Below, piece after piece: positions 59,250 through 64,000 of a DNA stretch of 64,000 bases. The stretch is from JADFRG01 sp036986135 (lineage in GTDB: Bacteria > Chloroflexota > Anaerolineae > Anaerolineales > E44-bin32). The notes below the pieces were generated by a model. That model was not told the DNA's origin. It did no database searches and saw only the letters and a list, made by a program, of their open reading frames with translations. The position numbers and the translations under genes were made by a program. Each line of letters opens with the position of its first letter. Positions within the stretch are counted from its first letter, which is position 1. Location of the stretch: positions 1 through 64,000 of the forward strand of contig BTQZ01000005.1 in NCBI GenBank assembly GCA_036986135.1, given 5' to 3'.

Positions 59250-62072
59250 ATGCAGACCCTCGTTTCGCTGGACATCGAAACAACCGGCTTAGATCCAGTG
59301 ACGGATGCCATCATCGAGATCGGCGCCGTCAGGTTCCGCGATTCGCGGCAGGAAGATGAATGGACGCGGCTTGTGAATCCGGGGCGACCCCTCTCTCGCT
59401 TTATCACGCAGCTTACCGGGATCACCGACGAGATGCTATCCGGAGCGCCCAGAATCAATGAGGTTCTCGAATCGCTCGAGGCTTTTGTGGGCGAGGATCC
59501 GATTGTAGGTCACCGGGTGGAGTTCGACCTCAGTTTCCTCCGTCGTCGGGGCCTCTTCGGATCCAATCTACCGCTCGATACCTACGATCTGGCTGCCGTA
59601 GTTCTGCCCGACGCCGGACGCTACAGCCTGGGGGCGCTGGCCAGCCTTCTGAAGGTCCCTTCTATGAGCGCCCATCGGGCGCTGGACGACGCCAAGACCA
59701 CGATGCATGTGTTCAAGCGGCTGTATGAGCACGTGATGGAGCTCCCGTACCCGCTTTTGAAGGCCCTCAGCGAGATGGCGCAGCCTATAGACTGGGGCGC
59801 CGGCTGGGTATTTGAGGCGGCAATGGACGAGCGAATCGAATCGGGCGAAAAAGTTCCGGAAAACGGCCGGCTCGACTTTGCTTCATTCGTCTCACATCCG
59901 AGCTCTGAGCGCGCTCTTATGCCGCTCGACGAACCTGCGGGCATCGATATCGAGGAATTGGCGAGCCTGATCGAGCCCGGGGGCGCGCTCTCGCAGGCAA
60001 TTGAGGGTTATGAGAACCGAACTCAGCAGGTCCAGATGCTCAAGGCAGTAGGCGAGGCTCTGGCCGAGAGTCGCCACCTGTTGGTCGAAGCCGGCACGGG
60101 GACTGGAAAGTCGATGGCCTATCTCATTCCCAGCCTTGAGTGGGCGGTGACGACCGGTCTTCGCGTATTGATCTCCACTAATACCATCAACCTCCAGGAT
60201 CAACTGGTCCACAAGGACATTCCAGATTTGCAGGCCGCGCTGGGGAAGGACTACAAAGCGGCGGTGCTAAAGGGCCGGCGGAATTATCTCTGTCCGCGCC
60301 GGCTATCTGCCATGGCCCGCATAGGTCCACACAATGCGGAAGAGGCACGTATCTTTGCCAAGGTGTTGGTCTGGCTGGCAAAAGGAGGCACGGGTGATGT
60401 CAGCGAGATCAATATCCGCGGACCGGTGGAGGCGGCAATCTGGTCGCGGCTGTCCTCAGACTACGAGGACTGCAGCATGGAGGCCTGTCTGCAGCACACT
60501 GGCGGGACCTGCCCCTATTATCGATCTCGCCGGGAGGCGGAGTGCGCGCATGTGGTAATCGTCAATCATGCGCTGCTGCTGGCGGATATCGCAACCGGAA
60601 ATCGCGTGATACCGGACTATCAATACCTTGTCATCGATGAGGGACATCATCTGGAAGCCGCTACTACTCGCGGTCTTCGATTTGATGTCACGGAGGCCGA
60701 TCTCAATCGGGTGCTGCGGGAATTGTCGGGGACCACAACCCAACGCGTGCTTCAGTTGGCGAAGGAGACCCTGCCGGCGGAGCAATTTGCACAGTTTCAG
60801 CCCATCGCCACCACCGTAACTGAGTCGGCGCGTGAGGCTCAGCAATTGACGGCAAGATTCTTTAAGCGTCTCCTGGAGTTCATGGACCGCCGGCGGGACG
60901 GTCGTCCAGTCGGTCGCTACGGCCAGCAGGAACGGATATTGCCTTCCACCCGCACCCTCCCCTTCTGGAGCGAAGTTGAGATCGGATGGGATGAACTTCG
61001 CAATCCGCTGTCCAAAGTCTTGGATTCGCTTCAGGGCATCATCGCTGCGTCCGAAGAAATCGGTGAGCGCGCGATCGAAGCGCCGGCGGAAGGCCTGCTG
61101 CTAGTTTCGGATGCCGGCCTCTCGGAGGATCTGGCAGTAAGCCTGCGCGCGCTGGCTGGTGATCTTGGCGAGATCATCGCCAGCCTGGACGAACTGATAT
61201 TTCAAGCCGATCCTCAGCGCATTTACTGGCTCGAACTGCGGGGTGAACCGGGCCACCTATCCATGCACGCCGCTCCGCTTGAGGTCGGTCCTCTGGTTGA
61301 GAAATACATCTGGCACGAGAAAGAGTCTGTGGTGGTCACTTCGGCCACGCTGACGACGGCCGGGGAGTTCGACTACATTCGGCGTCGGCTCGGCGCGACG
61401 GATGCCGACGAACTGGCTTTAGGTTCGCCCTTCGACTTCGAGAGCTCTACGCTGCTGTACCTCATCAATGACATTCCGGAACCGCAGGAGCGCCGAGCGT
61501 ACCAGGCGGCTTTCGAGCGCGGTCTTGTTTCGCTCTGTCGAGCCACCGGCGGGCGCGCGCTGGTGCTGTTCACCTCCAACCAGCAGCTTATGACGACCGC
61601 CAGGGCAATTTCAGCCCCCCTCGCCAGTGAGGGCATCGTCGTGCTGGAGCAGAGTGCCGGAGCCTCCCGCCACGCCCTGCTCGAGAACTTTCGCTCTACC
61701 GAGCAAGCCGTGCTGCTGGGCTCGAGATCGTTTTGGGAAGGGGTAGATATTCCGGGCGATGCGTTGTCGGTGCTGGCGATCGCCCGGCTTCCGTTCGATG
61801 TGCCGAGCGATCCGATCATCGCCGCCCGGGCCGAGACCTATGAGAACTCCTTCGGCGAGTACTCGCTTCCGGAAGCAATCTTGCGCTTTCGCCAAGGGTT
61901 CGGCCGGCTGATCCGCACTCGCTCCGATCGGGGCATCGTGGTGAGCTTCGATAGCCGATTGCTTACCAAGAGCTATGGCAGGGCATTTATCCACTCCCTC
62001 CCGAATGTGACTCAACACATCGGACCCATGAACGACCTGCCCGGCCAGGCGGCGCGTTGGCTGGGGATCTAG
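59250..62072 (+). CDS. dinG: DnaQ-type exonuclease fused to a DinG-family helicase
   Basis: A 940-residue protein. Residues 1-165 are a DEDDh 3'-5' exonuclease (SLDIETTGLDP, GHRVEFDLSFL, and the HRALDDAKTT motif). From about 250 it is an XPD/DinG superfamily 2 helicase with Walker A EAGTGTGKS, a DEGHHLE box (DEGH in place of DEAH) and four cysteines near YLCPRRL and CSMEACLQHTGGTCPYYRS that fit an iron-sulfur cluster. The C-terminal helicase motif reads QGFGRLIRTRSDRGIVV. Such fusions act in repair and R-loop or fork restart. The start is ATG 59250; the longer ORF from 59001 overlaps the sigma gene. Confidence 0.93.
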   Translation: MQTLVSLDIETTGLDPVTDAIIEIGAVRFRDSRQEDEWTRLVNPGRPLSRFITQLTGITDEMLSGAPRINEVLESLEAFVGEDPIVGHRVEFDLSFLRRRGLFGSNLPLDTYDLAAVVLPDAGRYSLGALASLLKVPSMSAHRALDDAKTTMHVFKRLYEHVMELPYPLLKALSEMAQPIDWGAGWVFEAAMDERIESGEKVPENGRLDFASFVSHPSSERALMPLDEPAGIDIEELASLIEPGGALSQAIEGYENRTQQVQMLKAVGEALAESRHLLVEAGTGTGKSMAYLIPSLEWAVTTGLRVLISTNTINLQDQLVHKDIPDLQAALGKDYKAAVLKGRRNYLCPRRLSAMARIGPHNAEEARIFAKVLVWLAKGGTGDVSEINIRGPVEAAIWSRLSSDYEDCSMEACLQHTGGTCPYYRSRREAECAHVVIVNHALLLADIATGNRVIPDYQYLVIDEGHHLEAATTRGLRFDVTEADLNRVLRELSGTTTQRVLQLAKETLPAEQFAQFQPIATTVTESAREAQQLTARFFKRLLEFMDRRRDGRPVGRYGQQERILPSTRTLPFWSEVEIGWDELRNPLSKVLDSLQGIIAASEEIGERAIEAPAEGLLLVSDAGLSEDLAVSLRALAGDLGEIIASLDELIFQADPQRIYWLELRGEPGHLSMHAAPLEVGPLVEKYIWHEKESVVVTSATLTTAGEFDYIRRRLGATDADELALGSPFDFESSTLLYLINDIPEPQERRAYQAAFERGLVSLCRATGGRALVLFTSNQQLMTTARAISAPLASEGIVVLEQSAGASRHALLENFRSTEQAVLLGSRSFWEGVDIPGDALSVLAIARLPFDVPSDPIIAARAETYENSFGEYSLPEAILRFRQGFGRLIRTRSDRGIVVSFDSRLLTKSYGRAFIHSLPNVTQHIGPMNDLPGQAARWLGI

Positions 62073-62184
62073 GAATTCATAGCATCGACCCCTCTCCGAC
62101 TCCCGCACTCTCCCGCATCTCCCCCAGCGCGCACTTATGTTGAGTGTAGACCCCGCCGGATCTTCTCGCCCGATTGCACCGCGC

Positions 62185-62190
62185 TATAAT
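62185..62190 (+). promoter_or_regulatory. -10 box of the efp promoter, short leader
   Basis: Consensus TATAAT ends ten bases before ATG 62201, so the leader is about four bases. No Shine-Dalgarno sequence is visible between them. Confidence 0.65.
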
Positions 62191-62200
62191 CCAAACCGCC

Positions 62201-62758
62201 ATGATTGACGTAAACGAACTTCGCAGCGGGGTCACCTTTGAGCTGGACGGACAGATCTACAAGGTGATCGAGTACTCGCATCACAAACCGGGTCGCGGCA
62301 AGGCCACCATTCGCCTCAAAGTGCGCGATCTACGCAGCGGCGCGCTGTTGGAAAAGACCTTTAACTCCGGCGATCGCGTCCAGGATATCCGCCTCGACTA
62401 CCGGATGGCCCAATTTCTTTACCGCGAGGGCGATCTATTCACATTCATGGACAATGAGACCTATGAGCAGCCTACGCTCAACGCCTCAATCCTCGGAGAT
62501 GCGGTTAAGTACCTGACCGATGGACTGGAGGTGAAACTAACTTTCAATGACAATGAACCACTCGAGATCGAGCTGCCAAGCGCGGTGGACCTCGAAGTTA
62601 CGGAGGCCGAAACTAGCGTAAAGGGCGACACCGCCACGGGCGCCACCAAGAGCGTCACCACCGAGACCGGCATAAAGGTGCAGGTCCCCCTATTCATCGA
62701 GGCCGGCAACACCATTCGCGTCGACACTCGCAATGGCGAGTATGTCACGCGCGTATAG
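62201..62758 (+). CDS. efp: elongation factor P
   Basis: A 185-residue EF-P that relieves ribosome stalling at polyproline. Domain 1 (KOW-like) begins IDVNELRSGVTFELDGQIYK; domain 2 has NSGDRVQDIRLDYRMAQFLY; domain 3 ends with FIEAGNTIRVDTRNGEYVTRV. The functional loop tip reads HKPGRGKA, so the modified-lysine position (K34 in E. coli) is occupied by Arg32. That resembles arginine-type EF-P, although no EarP rhamnosyltransferase is present here. The start ATG 62201 follows TATAAT at 62185-62190; a codon at 62174 lies upstream of the promoter. It is probably monocistronic. Confidence 0.95.
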   Translation: MIDVNELRSGVTFELDGQIYKVIEYSHHKPGRGKATIRLKVRDLRSGALLEKTFNSGDRVQDIRLDYRMAQFLYREGDLFTFMDNETYEQPTLNASILGDAVKYLTDGLEVKLTFNDNEPLEIELPSAVDLEVTEAETSVKGDTATGATKSVTTETGIKVQVPLFIEAGNTIRVDTRNGEYVTRV

Positions 62759-62806
62759 CCCTCCCCTTTAACCTCAAGCTCACCCACTAGCGGCATTCGC
62801 TTGCTA

Positions 62807-62812
62807 TAATCT
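62807..62812 (+). promoter_or_regulatory. -10 box upstream of the Cys-rich gene
   Basis: Consensus TATAAT lies about 160 bases before ATG 62972. The intervening leader has a short TTG-initiated 21-codon frame at 62822-62887 and some complementary GGCC-rich arms. A regulatory leader is possible. Confidence 0.45.
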
Positions 62813-62971
62813 GGCCGGCTTGGATCGGGAAGATACTGGAGCGGAATCGCCGGCGAATTCGGCCCGCGCCCACGCCGATCTTTAGTCGGCCAAGAAGCGC
62901 CAAGCGACACGCCCTAGACAAGGCATTCCGCAAGCCCGCTATACGGCCGCGAAAAATCGAGAGTTTTGGCT

Positions 62972-63316
62972 ATGCGCACACCAGCCGGGACGGAATGTCC
63001 CTACTATTTTGAGGACTACCACCGTGGTCGAGAGCGGCAGGAGTGCCGACTGATTGCGGAGTCGCCTAACGGCGGCACCTGGGCACCCGATTTGTGCGGC
63101 AAGTGTCGCGTGCCGCGCATTGCCATGGCGAACGCCTGCCAGAATCTTGTGCTGGAAGCCAAGGTCAAATCGGGAATCCTCGGTATGGGACGCGGCGTGG
63201 AAGTTTCCTCCTCCTGTGTGTTTACCGCCGAGCCAGTCGAGGTGCCCGAGATTGGATGCGGTCACTGTCACGAGTTTCTCGATTTTTCGGTCGCTAGCGA
63301 TTTCTCACCCGACTGA
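62972..63316 (+). CDS. cysteine-rich conserved-looking hypothetical protein
   Basis: A 114-residue soluble protein with nine cysteines. The main ones sit in ECPYYFEDYHRGRERQECRL, PDLCGKCRVP, NACQNL, SSSCVF and IGCGHCHEF. The tight C-x2-C and CGHCH spacings suggest a zinc or iron-sulfur site. No signal peptide or transmembrane helix is present. I do not recognise the family with certainty. The start ATG 62972 gives a compact N-terminus (MRTPAGTECPYY). It follows the efp gene, but with its own TATAAT box and a leader of about 155 bases. Confidence 0.65.
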   Translation: MRTPAGTECPYYFEDYHRGRERQECRLIAESPNGGTWAPDLCGKCRVPRIAMANACQNLVLEAKVKSGILGMGRGVEVSSSCVFTAEPVEVPEIGCGHCHEFLDFSVASDFSPD

Positions 63317-63485
63317 ATTCACCCCGCCCCTTCCCTCCTCAGCTCGCCTATCGAAATCCTCGCCGCACTCGATCCATGAAGTGGTTAAGGAATACACAAT
63401 CAATTCTTTAGACCTCCATAAGGATTGTCTAGCAAGATGTCTCCGTGTCCGATCAACCCTGTAAGCAATTGGAGGAGACAAGATA

Positions 63486-63927
63486 GTGAAAACAAGAAAG
63501 CTACTGTTCGGAGTGCTGCTCTCATCGGCCTTCGTGATGGCCGCTTGCAGCCAGCAAGCCCGTGGGTGCGGATGCTCCCGGACCCGCAGGCCCCGGAGCG
63601 GCCTATGAATTCACGGTCGCGGCCTACCCCGGCCAATATCTGACCCTCGCAACGATGTTCGTGCAATCCAATGACTGGTTCTTTGCCCCAGGTGCGGAGG
63701 GCATCGAATTATTCGGAGCCGACAGCAGCCCCGTAAGCGGCGATATCACCGATCGGTTTTTCCTGTGGAACGCCGGGACGGAACTCGATCAAACTCCCGG
63801 GGAAGGAGCCGACCAGGCTCCCCGGCAGGCAGGACCTAACCTTGGGGAAGATGAGAATGGTTTCGTATCACTGGTGGAGGGCTTTACAAACTACCAGATC
63901 CTGGTGACGATTACCCCTCAGTCCTAG
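63486..63927 (+). pseudogene. spondin-domain lipoprotein, frameshifted
   Basis: GTG 63486 follows GGAGGAG with eight-base spacing and encodes a lipoprotein signal (KLLFGVLLSSAFVMAAC, lipobox VMAAC). After about 25 codons that frame runs out. A second frame, shifted by one base, continues with SKPVGADAPGPAG and then the spondin-N domain: FTVAAYPGQYLTLATMFVQS, NDWFFAP, DITDRFFLWNAGTELDQTPG, ending TITPQS* at 63927. The two frames read as one gene broken by a single-base change near 63550. It could be a sequencing error or real decay. Spondin-domain lipoproteins are probably surface proteins of unknown role. Confidence 0.75.
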
Positions 63928-63947
63928 GCAGCTACACGCTCAATATG

Positions 63948-63980
63948 AATCCCGGTTTCTTCAAGAAGCCGGGATTTGCT
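63948..63980 (+). terminator. intrinsic terminator after the spondin gene
   Basis: AATCCCGG at 63948-63955 pairs with CCGGGATT at 63969-63976, enclosing a smaller CTTC/GAAG stem, and is followed by TGCTTATTG. The T-tract is short. Confidence 0.65.
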
Positions 63981-64000
63981 TATTGAAGCAACAGGCGATC

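Overview
This window looks like a stretch of a moderately GC-rich chromosome from an uncultured member of the Chloroflexota. That placement is an inference. It rests on two large 'YYY' membrane proteins of the DUF2298 family (known mainly from Chloroflexota and archaea), a mevalonate kinase coupled to an isopentenyl phosphate kinase, lipoproteins with Thr/Pro-rich linkers, and a DnaQ-DinG fusion. No rRNA, complete tRNA, CRISPR array, phage or intact transposon was found.

Layout. 1-2400: 3' end of a tRNA, then ybaK-like, udk, cyclophilin and DedA genes. 2500-5550 (minus): a MenC/N-acylamino acid racemase-type enolase, a GNAT acetyltransferase of the kind often found beside it, and an NAD-binding epimerase. 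5750-8600: fabF-fabH, a bidirectional terminator and thioredoxin. 9000-12700: zinc-ribbon protein, scpA, VanZ-like and a DUF255 thioredoxin-fold protein. 12875-17225 (minus): a three-gene MacAB-like ABC export system. 17226-17862: no intact gene, but a short acyl-CoA ligase remnant and three hairpins. 17863-20042 (minus): glmS with a structured 5' leader that resembles a glmS ribozyme.

20125-36010 (minus) is the most striking block. Nine genes, most overlapping by 1-11 bases, run from an NDP-sugar epimerase through a GT4 glycosyltransferase, a methyltransferase, four giant GT-C/DUF2298 membrane proteins, cytidylate kinase and a PlsC-type acyltransferase. It reads as one translationally coupled operon for lipid-linked glycan assembly and transfer. 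36258-41361: tlyA, a DPPR-synthase-like UbiA prenyltransferase, mevalonate kinase, isopentenyl phosphate kinase and an ALDH7-type dehydrogenase. Together these suggest isoprenoid supply for polyprenyl-linked sugar chemistry.

44900-47200 is a decaying accessory patch: a frameshifted EamA remnant, an IS21-like end-pair remnant that abuts a 5'-truncated proline racemase, a corrinoid protein and an MttB-like fragment. 47193-50517 carries a DUF1684 gene and pyruvate phosphate dikinase. 50703-58072 is a complete Suf iron-sulfur locus: sufC-B-D-hypothetical-S-U-Rieske on the minus strand, and divergent sufR-sufT. It has mirrored promoters whose -35 boxes lie in shared AATATTGAC sites. The rest holds an ECF sigma factor with a small membrane partner, a DnaQ-DinG helicase, EF-P, a Cys-rich hypothetical protein and a frameshifted spondin-domain lipoprotein.

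A recurring regulatory theme is a TATAAT-like box ending only 6-10 bases before the start codon (udk, zinc-ribbon gene, vanZ-like, ubiA, the 42230 gene, sufR, efp). This indicates leaderless or near-leaderless transcripts and was used to choose starts.
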